Source of the DNA: Sphingobacterium alkalisoli | GTDB taxonomy: Bacteria > Bacteroidota > Bacteroidia > Sphingobacteriales > Sphingobacteriaceae | Assembly: GCF_005049105.1 (NCBI RefSeq) | Contig: NZ_SUKA01000001.1 | Coordinates: forward strand, 1,240,001 to 1,304,000 | Direction: 5' to 3' | DNA length: 64,000 bases | Shown: positions 29,701 to 37,969 of the stretch, one piece after another | Numbering within the stretch: position 1 is the first letter of the stretch | Layout of the letters: every line of letters begins with the position of its first letter | Made by a program: the position numbers and the translations under genes | Notes under the pieces: model-generated | The model's input: the letters and a program-made list of their open reading frames with translations, nothing else | Told to the model about the DNA's origin: nothing | Database searches by the model: none

Positions 29701-31220
29701 AAGGGCACATCTGTACCCATAGAACCAATCGGTTCATAGCCCGTAACAGCCATAGGTGTAAGGATCGTTTCTAGATCTTCTCGCGAGTAACCAAAAGATT
29801 GTTGGTATCTGAAGACAGATTCTTTTGATAAATAAGTGAAGGTAACACGTGGTTTAGCCAACTCCTCCAACTTGATCTTATAGTTGTCTAACCACTCGCC
29901 GTAAGGTTGTTGACGAACTAATTCACCTTTTACTTCCTCATCGCTACGGATAACACCAGCTTCCATGTCCACAACAAATATTTTTCCCGGTTGTTGACGA
30001 CCTTTTTTGATAATGGTAGATTCGTCTATCGGAAGCGCTCCAGCTTCTGAAGCGACGACAACCCGATCATCAGAAGTGATGGCATAGCGCAGTGGACGGA
30101 GCCCATTACGATCCAATGTAGCGCCAATAGTCTTTCCATCCGTAAAACATAATGCAGCAGGACCATCCCAAGGCTCCATCAACGTAGCGTGGTATTCATA
30201 GAATGCCCTTTTTAAGGGATCCATTTGCGTATTGCCGTCCCAAGCTTCTGGCACAAGCATGAGCATTACATGAGGTAGGCTACGACCACTATGCAATAGG
30301 AGTTCTACCACATTATCTAAACAAGCTGAATCTGATTGACCTTTGTCGACTACGGGTAACAAAATTTCCATTTCCTCTTCTGTAAAGTAAGGAGAAGAAA
30401 GGGAGCGCACGCCAGCGTAAAACCAGTTTAAGTTGCCGGTAAGTGTATTAATCTCTCCATTGTGTGCTATCATGCGGAATGGTTGAGCTAGCGACCAAGA
30501 AGGAAAGGTATTCGTCGAAAAACGCGAGTGAACCAATCCGAACGCCGAAACTACGCGCGCGTCGTGAAGATCTTCATAATAGGTGCCTACCTGATAGGTT
30601 GTCAACTGACCTTTGTAGATAATGGTCTTGCATGATAAGGATGCAATATATAAAGGTAGTGGGTAACTTTGTTTTTGTTTTATTTTTTGAATGATGAGAC
30701 GTCTCAATACATACAGCTTCCGTTCAAATTCCTCTGTATTGGCTACACCTTCTGGTCGGGAAACGAAAAATTGAACAATTTCAGGTTCAGCTCCTAGTGC
30801 TGTAGGGCCAATGCCTTGACGGTTCACTGGAACGGAACGGAACCCTAGAAAGTTCATATTACGTTCTTCTGTCGCTTCCTGTATTATCGTTCGGCAAAAT
30901 TGATTCAATTCGGTTTCTTTCGGAAGAAACACCATTCCCGTTCCATAATAACCAGGTTCCTCCAGTTGAATGCCTAATTTAATACATTCTTCCCACAAAA
31001 ATTCGTGTGGTAACTGAATCATAATACCGGCGCCATCTCCACTCTCTGGATCGCATCCACATGCGCCACGGTGTTCCATGTTTTCCAACATAGTAAGCGC
31101 ATCTTTCACCTGAGCATGTGATTTTTGCCCCTTGATATGGGCAACAAAACCAACACCACATGCATCATGTTCAAATTCCGGGTTGTAAAGTCCTTCTTGC
31201 TGCATTCTTTCGTTAATCAT
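26706..31220 (-). CDS. gltB: Glutamate synthase large (alpha) subunit
   Basis: Transfers the amide of glutamine to 2-oxoglutarate. At 1504 residues it has standard length: an N-terminal class II glutaminase whose catalytic Cys (residue 21, in HDACGVGF) is exposed after removal of the preceding residues, a central domain, an FMN-binding synthase domain (~830-1190) containing the 3Fe-4S cysteines in CIMMRKCHLNTCPVG, and a C-terminal beta-helix rich in Gly. A clear GAGGAG ribosome-binding site lies before the ATG. gltB-gltD form an operon. Confidence 0.97.
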   Translation of the reverse strand: MINERMQQEGLYNPEFEHDACGVGFVAHIKGQKSHAQVKDALTMLENMEHRGACGCDPESGDGAGIMIQLPHEFLWEECIKLGIQLEEPGYYGTGMVFLPKETELNQFCRTIIQEATEERNMNFLGFRSVPVNRQGIGPTALGAEPEIVQFFVSRPEGVANTEEFERKLYVLRRLIIQKIKQKQSYPLPLYIASLSCKTIIYKGQLTTYQVGTYYEDLHDARVVSAFGLVHSRFSTNTFPSWSLAQPFRMIAHNGEINTLTGNLNWFYAGVRSLSSPYFTEEEMEILLPVVDKGQSDSACLDNVVELLLHSGRSLPHVMLMLVPEAWDGNTQMDPLKRAFYEYHATLMEPWDGPAALCFTDGKTIGATLDRNGLRPLRYAITSDDRVVVASEAGALPIDESTIIKKGRQQPGKIFVVDMEAGVIRSDEEVKGELVRQQPYGEWLDNYKIKLEELAKPRVTFTYLSKESVFRYQQSFGYSREDLETILTPMAVTGYEPIGSMGTDVPLALLSDQPQHLSSYFKQFFAQVTNPPIDPIRERLVMSLATFIGNAGNILIEDKKFCHCVTLEHPILTSSELEKLRSIDTGVFQAKTLQAYFRADGKPGSLEAGIERLCRYADDAVRDGFEVIILSDRAIDSQHAAIPSILAVSAVHHYLIKTGNRGAVGLVVEAGDAWEVHHFACLLAFGATAINPYMALASIRTMREEGRLDTELTWEQLKKNYVKAVCNGLLKIFSKMGISTLQSYHGAQIFEVLGIDKEVVDKYFCGAVSRIGGLKLDDIAKEALAKHWRGFENNRSPKGLLPEGGVYQWKRRGEGHLWNPQTVHLLQQACRTDDFQTFKKYSALINNQKERIFTLRGLLDFAKHRTPISIDEVEPTSEIMKRFATGAMSFGSISHEAHSTLAIAMNRVGGKSNTGEGGEDELRYQKLANGDSMRSAIKQVASGRFGVTSNYLTQADEIQIKMAQGAKPGEGGQLPGHKVDEWIAKVRHSTPGVGLISPPPHHDIYSIEDLAQLIFDLKNANRDARINVKLVSKAGVGTIAAGVAKAHADVILIAGYDGGTGASPISSIKHAGLPWELGLAEAHQTLVQNKLRSRVILQADGQMKTGRDLVIATLLGAEEWGVATAALVAGGCIMMRKCHLNTCPVGVATQDPELRKLFSGKPEDIVNLFHFLAEEMREIMAELGFRTINEMVGRAQFLKKREDIQHWKADKIDFSGILHVARNAAGETLYNTEEQDHGMSMILDWGLVKQARPALDNKTPVFGTFLVKNTDRTIGTLLSNEISKLYGSEGLPDNTINFKFEGSAGQSFGAFNTKGISFELEGEANDYVGKGLSGAQLAIYPAKSSTLVPHENIIIGNVALYGATSGHLFINGMAGERFAVRNSGATAVVEGIGDHGCEYMTGGKALILGATGRNFAAGMSGGIAWIYDVSGTFRENCNQEMVDLDPLESEDETAIIALLKRHILLTNSERASYILNNWAAEKVRFIKVFPREYKNVLRKKLVVA

Positions 31221-32058
31221 TTTCTCTCCTCAAAATATTGGTTTGCTAATATACGAATAATTTCTTTTTTAAATTGAATTATTTATAAAAAAGATGTGTG
31301 TATTTTGACTTTTCTTCAAAGAAGATTTGTGAAAATAATTGAATTCGCATTTATTGCGCTTTTAAATGTGAAAATGGAAATATCATTCAGAAGTGTTGTG
31401 TTACTACAGAACAATGAAGGGGTGTAGTCTATAAATTCGCATCAATAGCGTTTGTTTAGGGTGAAGGAAAATTCTTATTGACGTGCTCTTGGATACGTTC
31501 GGCTCTACGATAGATTTCTTCAGACAGATGATGTACTCTGGTATACTGTTCGAAGACGACCTCAACGTAGTCAAAAAAATCAGTTTAGATTTTGCGGATG
31601 TCGCCAAGTACACCAAAAAAATCCTGCTGATCCCTGTCTAGGGAGACGATATCCACAGAGACCTCCTCATAGCGACTGAGAACTTTGTATATTAGTTCGC
31701 TTCCTCCGTCGTCTTGTTCATCAAACGTTGTTACACTACGACATTGCGTTTGCAATTTCCAACCTCGCGTTCAATTAATTCTCATCTGATATCTGACTGA
31801 TTTAACTTTTATAAATCGATTTTCTGCAAATTATCGTTAGCTACATACAAAAAACAAGATATTCCCTCCCCCAAAAAAGTCGTTTGTTGATCAGTAGGAA
31901 GTAGATAGTTTTATTGGTTAATTTGAGTTTTTCATTACCGGATGTAATAATGAAGTCTGAACTTTATTTATATTAGCTCAGAATTATAGCGGTAAAATCG
32001 GTTTTTAGTGTTGAACCGGTCTTAAACCAACTCAGTTTTATTAAATTCTTACTTTTCA
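31221..32058. other. Long gene-free interval
   Basis: About 840 bases between divergent gltB and the epimerase gene. The first ~250 bases are A+T-rich and must include the gltB promoter. Bases ~31470-31790 hold a decayed coding-like stretch (annotated separately). The remainder to 32058 is A+T-rich and shows no RNA gene or clear repeat. Confidence 0.65.
31458..31788 (-). pseudogene. Decayed protein-coding remnant, family unknown
   Basis: Reading the - strand from ~31788, one frame is open for about 60 codons up to ...GVLGDIRKI, hits a single TAA (around 31593), then continues in the same frame with TDFFDYVEVVFEQY...EEIYRRAERIQEHVNK to a second stop at ~31459. Composition is protein-like (many Asp, Glu, Tyr and amphipathic helical patterns) on both sides of the stop. 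There is no usable ATG at the start. I read it as a gene fragment broken by a nonsense change, but cannot name the family; chance openness is possible over this length. Confidence 0.35.
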
Positions 32059-33156
32059 ATGAAAATAACACAAGTAGAAATCTACCGTTTAAGCATTCCA
32101 ATGGAGCCGTTTGTCATTGCAACGGGTACGATGGATTATGCACAGAATACGTTTATTAGAATCCATACGGATGCAGAAGTATATGGCGTGGGAGAGTGTT
32201 CGGCTTTCCCCATGATTGTAGGCGAAACCCAGAATACCTGTATCAGTGTGGCGCAGGATTTTGCGAAGATCCTGAAGGGGAAGGATCCCTTGGCTATTGC
32301 AGATCGTCTCGCTGAACTCAACTTGTACATAGCAGGCAATGCAACGATCAAATCAGCCTTTGATATGGCGCTTTATGACTTGGCTGCCAAGCATGCAAAT
32401 GTACCGCTGTATAGATACCTTGGCGGTAGTCCGCGCGACATAGCTACAGATATTACGATAGGTATTGCTACACCAGAAGAAATGGCTACCAAGGCGCTAT
32501 CCTTTAAAAATAGTGGAGCTATCGCATTGAAAGTGAAGCTTGGTAAGCGGCCGCAGGATGATATCGCCCGTATCCGTGCGATCCGCCAGGCCGTCGGATT
32601 TGATATTCCTATCCGTATTGATGCCAATCAAGGTTGGACTTACGAGCAGGCGGTCGAGGCACTTACGGGTTTAGAATCCTATAAGATCCAGTTCTGCGAA
32701 CAGCCTATGCGTACACATAATGATCATTTAATGCCTGAATTACGTATACAAACCATTGTTCCGCTTATGGCGGATGAGTCTGTATATTCGCATTACGACG
32801 CGGAAAGATTGTGCAAAAGTGATGCATGCGACTACGTCAATATCAAATTTTCCAAATCCACGGGAATTCAAGAGGCGTTAAAGATTCAGGCGATAGCTGC
32901 CGAGTACAATATACCTTGTATGATAGGAGGGATGCTGGAGAGCCGATTAGCCTTAGCAGCGAAAGTCCATTATGCCTATGCAGCTCCCAATGTTAAATTC
33001 TATGATCTGGATACCTGTATGATTGGACATTTAGAGGACCCTGTGGTAGGTGGTATCCAATATAATGGCTATCGTATTACCATTCCAGATGATATCGGGA
33101 TCGGAGCGGATATGCAGCAGGCGTTTTTGGATAGCTGTGAGAAATGGGTGGTGTAG
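32059..33156 (+). CDS. Dipeptide epimerase (enolase superfamily)
   Basis: A 365-residue member of the muconate-lactonising subgroup of the enolase superfamily, closest by motif to L-Ala-D/L-Glu epimerases, which help recycle murein peptides. Active-site features: KxK base in LKVKLGKR (~162-168), metal ligands Asp in RIDANQGW, Glu in FCEQPM and Asp in MADESVY, and the opposite base Lys in NIKFSKSTGI. Exact dipeptide specificity cannot be read from sequence. The start lies close to a TACTTTTC promoter-like box. Confidence 0.87.
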   Translation: MKITQVEIYRLSIPMEPFVIATGTMDYAQNTFIRIHTDAEVYGVGECSAFPMIVGETQNTCISVAQDFAKILKGKDPLAIADRLAELNLYIAGNATIKSAFDMALYDLAAKHANVPLYRYLGGSPRDIATDITIGIATPEEMATKALSFKNSGAIALKVKLGKRPQDDIARIRAIRQAVGFDIPIRIDANQGWTYEQAVEALTGLESYKIQFCEQPMRTHNDHLMPELRIQTIVPLMADESVYSHYDAERLCKSDACDYVNIKFSKSTGIQEALKIQAIAAEYNIPCMIGGMLESRLALAAKVHYAYAAPNVKFYDLDTCMIGHLEDPVVGGIQYNGYRITIPDDIGIGADMQQAFLDSCEKWVV

Positions 33157-33211
33157 TTGCTCATTCGGATATATTCCATACCTTTGCCTTACTTAATAAA
33201 AAGATAATAAT

Positions 33212-34192
33212 ATGAGTTCACAAAAAGGTCCTATTTCCCAGTTTTTGGAGAAAAATTACCTACACTTTAACGCTGCTGCATTGGTGGATGCGGCTAAAGG
33301 ATATGAGGCCCATTTGAATGAGGGAGGGAAGATGTTGATCTCCTTAGGTGGGGCGATGAGTACTGCTGAATTGGGTATTTCATTAGCCGAATTAATCCGC
33401 CAAGATAAAGTGGCCATTATTTCCTGTACAGGTGCTAATTTAGAGGAAGATGTGATGAATCTAGTGGCTCACTCGCATTACAAACGTGTACCGAATTACC
33501 GTGATTTAACACCTGAGCAAGAACGCGAATTGTTGGATCAACATTATAACCGTGTTACCGATACCTGTATTCCGGAAGAAGAGGCATTCCGCCGTCTACA
33601 AAAACATTTAGAAGATGTATGGCAATCGGCAGAGGCAAAAGGTGAGCGGTATCTGCCTCATGAATTTTTATACCAAGTCGTCAACTCGGGTGTGTTAGAA
33701 CAGTACTACGAAATTGATCCTAAAAATTCATGGATTGTTGCGGCTGCCGAAAAGAACTTGCCAATTGTGTGCCCGGGATGGGAGGATTCAACCACAGGAA
33801 ACATCTTCGCTTCTAACGTTATTAAAGGAAAGTTAAAAGCGAGTACGGTTAAATCAGGGATTGAATACATGATTTATCTGACGGAATGGTATCGGGCCAA
33901 TTCAGAAGGTAAAGGAGTCGGTTTTTTTCAAATTGGTGGTGGTATTTCGGGCGATTTTCCAATCTGCGTGGTGCCGATGATGTACCAGGATCTGGAGTGG
34001 GAAGATGTGCCTTTCTGGTCTTATTTTTGCCAGATTTCAGATTCAACAACTTCCTACGGTTCGTATTCCGGAGCGGTTCCCAATGAGAAAATAACTTGGG
34101 GTAAATTAGATATTGATACGCCTAAATTTGTGATTGAATCGGATGCTACTATAGTAGCTCCATTGATTTTTGCTTATTTATTGGGACAATAA
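33212..34192 (+). CDS. Deoxyhypusine-synthase-like protein
   Basis: A 326-residue protein of the deoxyhypusine synthase family, which moves the aminobutyl group of spermidine, using NAD, to a Lys. The segment around SGAVPNEKITWGKLD near the C-terminus matches the eukaryotic active-site region SGARPDE...WGK, so the catalytic Lys is conserved. Bacteria lack eIF5A, so the acceptor must differ; in some bacteria relatives make homospermidine or similar polyamines. The protein acts in the cytoplasm. It lies 55 bases after the epimerase gene. Confidence 0.88.
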   Translation: MSSQKGPISQFLEKNYLHFNAAALVDAAKGYEAHLNEGGKMLISLGGAMSTAELGISLAELIRQDKVAIISCTGANLEEDVMNLVAHSHYKRVPNYRDLTPEQERELLDQHYNRVTDTCIPEEEAFRRLQKHLEDVWQSAEAKGERYLPHEFLYQVVNSGVLEQYYEIDPKNSWIVAAAEKNLPIVCPGWEDSTTGNIFASNVIKGKLKASTVKSGIEYMIYLTEWYRANSEGKGVGFFQIGGGISGDFPICVVPMMYQDLEWEDVPFWSYFCQISDSTTSYGSYSGAVPNEKITWGKLDIDTPKFVIESDATIVAPLIFAYLLGQ

Positions 34193-34754
34193 CATATTAG
34201 ATAGCGCATTGAAGAACTTATTGACAGATAATCCAGTAGCACTACAAGCCCTGATGTCGGAAACAATTTTTTCGACGGGATTTTCTGTACAAGAAGAGGC
34301 CAGCTCATCTGTTTCTAATGCAAGTATAACTCCTCAGCCGAGTGTAAGTACGGGCTCGGCTGAGGAATTTATATACCAAGGTGATAAGTCTACGGGGGTA
34401 CTTTTTATCCTTCGCTATCCAGAGTATCCTTACTTTTCGCCACAGGCCGAAGAAGCTTTTGTGAAGACGATAGGCGCACTACAGCTTACGCCCCACAATG
34501 TTGCGGTAGTCAATTTGGCTAATGCACATAACCCGAATGATTTTAAACGCATCATGCAATTTTTTCAGCCTAAGAAGATTACACTTTTGGGGGTCGAACC
34601 TGCTTCGTTAAAACTGCCGGCTATAGCCCATAATTCGTATATGAAAGGGAAAATCGCTACCGTGTTCAACACATTCAGTTTTGAAGAGATGTTTGTCGAT
34701 GTGCAAAAGAAGAAACTATTCTGGGGTGAGTTTAGAACTTTTATTGGGAGTTAG
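34170..34754 (+). CDS. Uncharacterised protein, possibly related to DNA polymerase III psi
   Basis: A soluble protein of up to 194 residues. The N-terminal ~70 residues are low in structure and Ser-rich; the C-terminal domain (~72-194) has alternating strands and helices: FILRYPEYPYFSPQAEEAF, ITLLGVEPASL and a final KKKLFWGEFRTFI. The last part loosely resembles the end of HolD-type psi subunits, but I do not regard that as proven. The only upstream ATG overlaps the deoxyhypusine-synthase-like gene by 23 bases; a TTG or ATG further in is also possible. Confidence 0.6.
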   Translation: MLIYWDNNILDSALKNLLTDNPVALQALMSETIFSTGFSVQEEASSSVSNASITPQPSVSTGSAEEFIYQGDKSTGVLFILRYPEYPYFSPQAEEAFVKTIGALQLTPHNVAVVNLANAHNPNDFKRIMQFFQPKKITLLGVEPASLKLPAIAHNSYMKGKIATVFNTFSFEEMFVDVQKKKLFWGEFRTFIGS

Positions 34755-34766
34755 TGACTAAGGTTT

Positions 34767-34794
34767 AGGTATTGACCTCATAGAGGTCAGACCT
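34767..34794. terminator. Hairpin downstream of the 34170 gene
   Basis: AGGT-TGACCTC-ATA-GAGGTCA-ACCT forms an 11-bp stem with one bulge on each side, ending in TTTAT. It lies 13 bases after the stop; the short T-run makes it a weak terminator candidate. Confidence 0.45.
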
Positions 34795-34838
34795 TTATAG
34801 ATAGCGACGGTTAATGGCTGGTTTTTTTTGCGACTTAT

Positions 34839-34867
34839 TACTTTTGATTTTTTACTTTTTACTTTTG
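34839..34867 (+). promoter_or_regulatory. Three tandem -7-like boxes before rdgB
   Basis: TACTTTTG (34839-34846), TACTTTTT (34853-34860) and TACTTTTG (34860-34867) fit the TAnnTTTG consensus twice exactly and once with one change. The last ends four bases before the rdgB ATG. A TTTG at 34827-34830 could be a -33 element for the middle box (22-base spacer). Confidence 0.45.
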
Positions 34868-34871
34868 AAAC

Positions 34872-35453
34872 ATGCTAGAACTAGTTTTTGCAACCAATAA
34901 TGCCCATAAATTGGAAGAGGTACAACAGGTCGTTGGTGATCAATTTCAGATTAGGTCGCTCGCTGATATCAATTGTCAGGATGATATTCCAGAAACAGGA
35001 GATACCTTTGAAGAAAATGCGAAGCAAAAGACCGATTACTTAGTGAATAAGTACGGGTTATATTCCTTCGGAGATGATTCTGGATTGGAAGTCGAAGAGC
35101 TAGATAATGCCCCAGGAGTTTATTCGGCTCGGTATTCCGGATCGCGGGATATGGAAAAGAATATTGACTTGGTGTTGGAAAGCTTAGCGGATAATCCGAA
35201 TCGCAAAGCACGTTTTCGGACGGTTATTTCACTTTTCTTGAATGAGCAGCAGCATTTCTTTGATGGAATAATTGAAGGACAGATTATTCAGGAAAGAAGA
35301 GGAGAAGGTGGTTTTGGATACGATCCTATTTTTATACCGGATGGATACGAAAGGACATTCGCGGAGATGAGTGCCGCAGAAAAGAATCAAATCAGTCACC
35401 GCGCTATTGCTGTTCGCAAATTGGCAGATTTTTTAAAGGATTACCAAAGATAG
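34872..35453 (+). CDS. rdgB: XTP/dITP diphosphatase (RdgB/HAM1 family)
   Basis: Hydrolyses non-canonical purine nucleoside triphosphates so that ITP and XTP are not built into nucleic acids. The 193-residue length is normal. Motifs: FATNNAHKLEEVQ (substrate, ~5-17), GDDSGLEVEEL (metal, ~68-78), GEGGFGYDPIF (~140-150) and SHRAIAVRKL near the end. It converges with the OstA-like gene, whose stop is only 2 bases away. Confidence 0.95.
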   Translation: MLELVFATNNAHKLEEVQQVVGDQFQIRSLADINCQDDIPETGDTFEENAKQKTDYLVNKYGLYSFGDDSGLEVEELDNAPGVYSARYSGSRDMEKNIDLVLESLADNPNRKARFRTVISLFLNEQQHFFDGIIEGQIIQERRGEGGFGYDPIFIPDGYERTFAEMSAAEKNQISHRAIAVRKLADFLKDYQR

Positions 35454-35455
35454 GG

Positions 35456-37813
35456 TTAGATCTTAGGCGCTAACGTTTCTTCCGTCACTTCTTCTTGCAC
35501 TGCTTCGATCAGATCTTTTTGTAGGGGAGGGGGATTCGTGCCTTCGCCTTCATTGGCCGGAGGAACTTCAGACATTTCGCCTTCTTTTGGAATTTCACGC
35601 TTCCGGTTAAGCAAATCTTCCTTTGAAGTTGGTCTATCTTGTGGTCTCCAGATGAAACCGGGCAATATCTCATTATCCTGGTTTACCATTTTGAAGGGAT
35701 ATACTTTTTGATCTACCTTTCGGACAGAAACATAATCGATAATTTTCTTTCCTTCCATTTTTACTTTTATACGGGCACCCCGATCGTGAAACATTTCCGT
35801 AATGATACCCAGTTTGTCATTTGTTGAAAATACAAGGTTTTCCGCGTTGCCGTCGACGTATAATCTATCAATATTGCTATTCGTAAAAAATGCGGTAATC
35901 TTCCGACCTTTTAATTGGTTGAATTTAACGGTATCCAACACGGCATTTACCATCATAGCATTTTCTTTGAGCAAAGCATTATCCAGCTGTTGGTTTAAGA
36001 TTTGCATAAAAATGGTGTCTGCTGAGATCTGCGATCCCTGCGCCCAGATCATCGGTCGCCCCATAAATCGAAACATCGAGTCGGCCATGCCGTAATAAAC
36101 AGAATCCGCTACGGCTTGCAAATCGGATTTAAATAATCGTACGTTGTAATACGCTTTCACGATTCGGGTACGTGCGGTATCCGGTATGTTACTCATCTTC
36201 GTGCTATCCGTGCCCGTAGGAGGAATAGTCTTCGCGGTCGTATCTGGCGTTTGTGCAACCTTTAAGGCGTTGTTCATGAGATCATCAGCTTCCGAGCCTT
36301 TCGGAATAATAGCATGCTGACGCGTCAAGCTATCCGCTTTTATGGTTGCTTCTATGGAAAGAGGTTCTTCCTGCTTCTTATTTTGAGTTTTTTTTGCCTG
36401 TACAACAGGTTTTTGGGAAATCTTTTTTAACGTACTGTCGGGATTCGACTTTTGTAAAGCGTCAATCTGATCGAGGTCAGCGGTCGCAATCTGTATGGAA
36501 TCGGGCTTTAACGGCAGTGCGGTAGAATCCACGTCGAGCTCCATGGAGTCTGCATCAAGGTCAAAATCTTCATCATCGCCATAATCTACATCTTCTTCGA
36601 CAATCAATTCACCTCCACTACGGTCTAATTTTAGATCTAACGCGATATATTCTTTTAACAGAATGACTTTAGAGAATAGGGTGTCGGCTGTCAAAAACAC
36701 GGAATCCATTTTTGCCTCCTCCTTAAGCTCGGGTGGTGTTATTTCGCTTTCGGCAGTTTGGCTGCTATCTGTATCTAGTTCCAATGTTTCCTCTTTTTCC
36801 AATTCTCGCTGTTCCCGTCTGCGTTCGCGTCGCGATTTTGTTTCAACGGTATTTTCTGTACTGTCTACTTTTGGATCGTTCGCTGTACTGTCATTTTTGA
36901 CGAGGGTAATGATCAGTGGCTTCTCGGTCATGGTGATCGATTCGTCAGATTGACGGTATAATCCAAATCCGCCGTATGCATAAAATTTATCCAATGTGTC
37001 TACAAAAACAACATTTCTAAAGGCTTTACCAATACCCGTTTCCCGTTCATAATGCAGACTGTCGCCTTTTAAAAACTTGCTTCCTTCTGTATATAAATTG
37101 TTTTTATTGAAATCAGCGACTCCGGTACCTGTATTATAATTTCCTTTTTCCGTATATAGATTTTTCTCTCCTACGGGATCTTTTATATTGGTTGGGCCAA
37201 AGAAATAGGTCATCCTTCCCGCTGAATTATAACGCATGGTATCCGTGTAAATTTTCACGTTAGGAGTCCGTACAACTACTTTATTGCGAAAATAGGCGTC
37301 TTTGGTGTTCTCAAAATAATGTGCGTTTTTTGAGGTAATTGTGTCACCTTGTGAAATGATACGTCCGCCGCCTGTATAGGTTCCTACCTTAGAACGCATC
37401 TTGTAGGTAAGGTAATTCGTGGTTAAGGTGGAAGCGCCATCAACCATTCTTACATTCTTGGTTAATCGTGCTTGTTGTGCAGCTGCATCGTAATGTAAAT
37501 AATCCGAATATATAACTGTTCCCGAGGGTTGCGTAATGACCACATTACCGAATGCTTCGAAAAACTGGCGCTTTACTTCGTCCTCGTAGATATAACCGCT
37601 ATCTGCAGATAAGGTACTGCCTTTATGCTCATAGACAGGGCGGTAGAAAATCATGTGTCCTGTTTTTGCATTGATTCGCCCGCTACTCGACGACACCAGA
37701 TTTAATCGATCTTGCCCACCACTTTGTTGCACAGGGGTTCCACCGATTGGAGTCTGGCCAAAGGTATAGTGCAAAGCAATTGCAGAAAAGACAAAAATCA
37801 ACCAATATTTCAC
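35456..37813 (-). CDS. OstA-like protein (LPS transport, LptA/LptD-N-like)
   Basis: A 785-residue envelope protein with a signal peptide (~1-19). The N-terminal ~290 residues show the repeated short-strand pattern of the OstA/LptA beta-jellyroll (for example GNVVITQPSGTVIYSDYLHYD), which in LptA and LptD carries lipopolysaccharide across the periplasm. A second such region lies at ~550-690. Between them (~310-540) is a highly charged, low-complexity insert rich in Arg, Glu, Asp, Ser and Thr, and the C-terminus is also low-complexity. The start is GTG, five bases after a TATTTTTG promoter box. Essential role is family inference. Confidence 0.83.
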   Translation of the reverse strand: MKYWLIFVFSAIALHYTFGQTPIGGTPVQQSGGQDRLNLVSSSSGRINAKTGHMIFYRPVYEHKGSTLSADSGYIYEDEVKRQFFEAFGNVVITQPSGTVIYSDYLHYDAAAQQARLTKNVRMVDGASTLTTNYLTYKMRSKVGTYTGGGRIISQGDTITSKNAHYFENTKDAYFRNKVVVRTPNVKIYTDTMRYNSAGRMTYFFGPTNIKDPVGEKNLYTEKGNYNTGTGVADFNKNNLYTEGSKFLKGDSLHYERETGIGKAFRNVVFVDTLDKFYAYGGFGLYRQSDESITMTEKPLIITLVKNDSTANDPKVDSTENTVETKSRRERRREQRELEKEETLELDTDSSQTAESEITPPELKEEAKMDSVFLTADTLFSKVILLKEYIALDLKLDRSGGELIVEEDVDYGDDEDFDLDADSMELDVDSTALPLKPDSIQIATADLDQIDALQKSNPDSTLKKISQKPVVQAKKTQNKKQEEPLSIEATIKADSLTRQHAIIPKGSEADDLMNNALKVAQTPDTTAKTIPPTGTDSTKMSNIPDTARTRIVKAYYNVRLFKSDLQAVADSVYYGMADSMFRFMGRPMIWAQGSQISADTIFMQILNQQLDNALLKENAMMVNAVLDTVKFNQLKGRKITAFFTNSNIDRLYVDGNAENLVFSTNDKLGIITEMFHDRGARIKVKMEGKKIIDYVSVRKVDQKVYPFKMVNQDNEILPGFIWRPQDRPTSKEDLLNRKREIPKEGEMSEVPPANEGEGTNPPPLQKDLIEAVQEEVTEETLAPKI

Positions 37814-37818
37814 GAAGG

Positions 37819-37826
37819 CAAAAATA
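37819..37826 (-). promoter_or_regulatory. -7 promoter box five bases before the OstA-like start
   Basis: On the - strand TAttTTTG is followed by five bases and the GTG start codon. This geometry suggests a leaderless transcript. Confidence 0.4.
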
Positions 37827-37969
37827 TGTAAATAAATAGCAAAAAAATGTTAATTGATAAATTTTCATATACTTACTTACTTACTTGTTTTACCGCTGCA
37901 CGTGAGGTTCTGGTGGATTTAGCAAATAAGTTGAAGGAGTGATAAAAAGGAAGGATTTTCTTAATCGAT

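Noticed and set aside
25771..31161. Many long frames opposite gltD and gltB
   Set aside because: They are shadows of strongly coding DNA on the - strand.
31404..31616. A 70-codon - strand frame with an ATG
   Set aside because: Composition is not protein-like (many Ser, Ile and Lys runs) and it shares bases with a better, though broken, frame.
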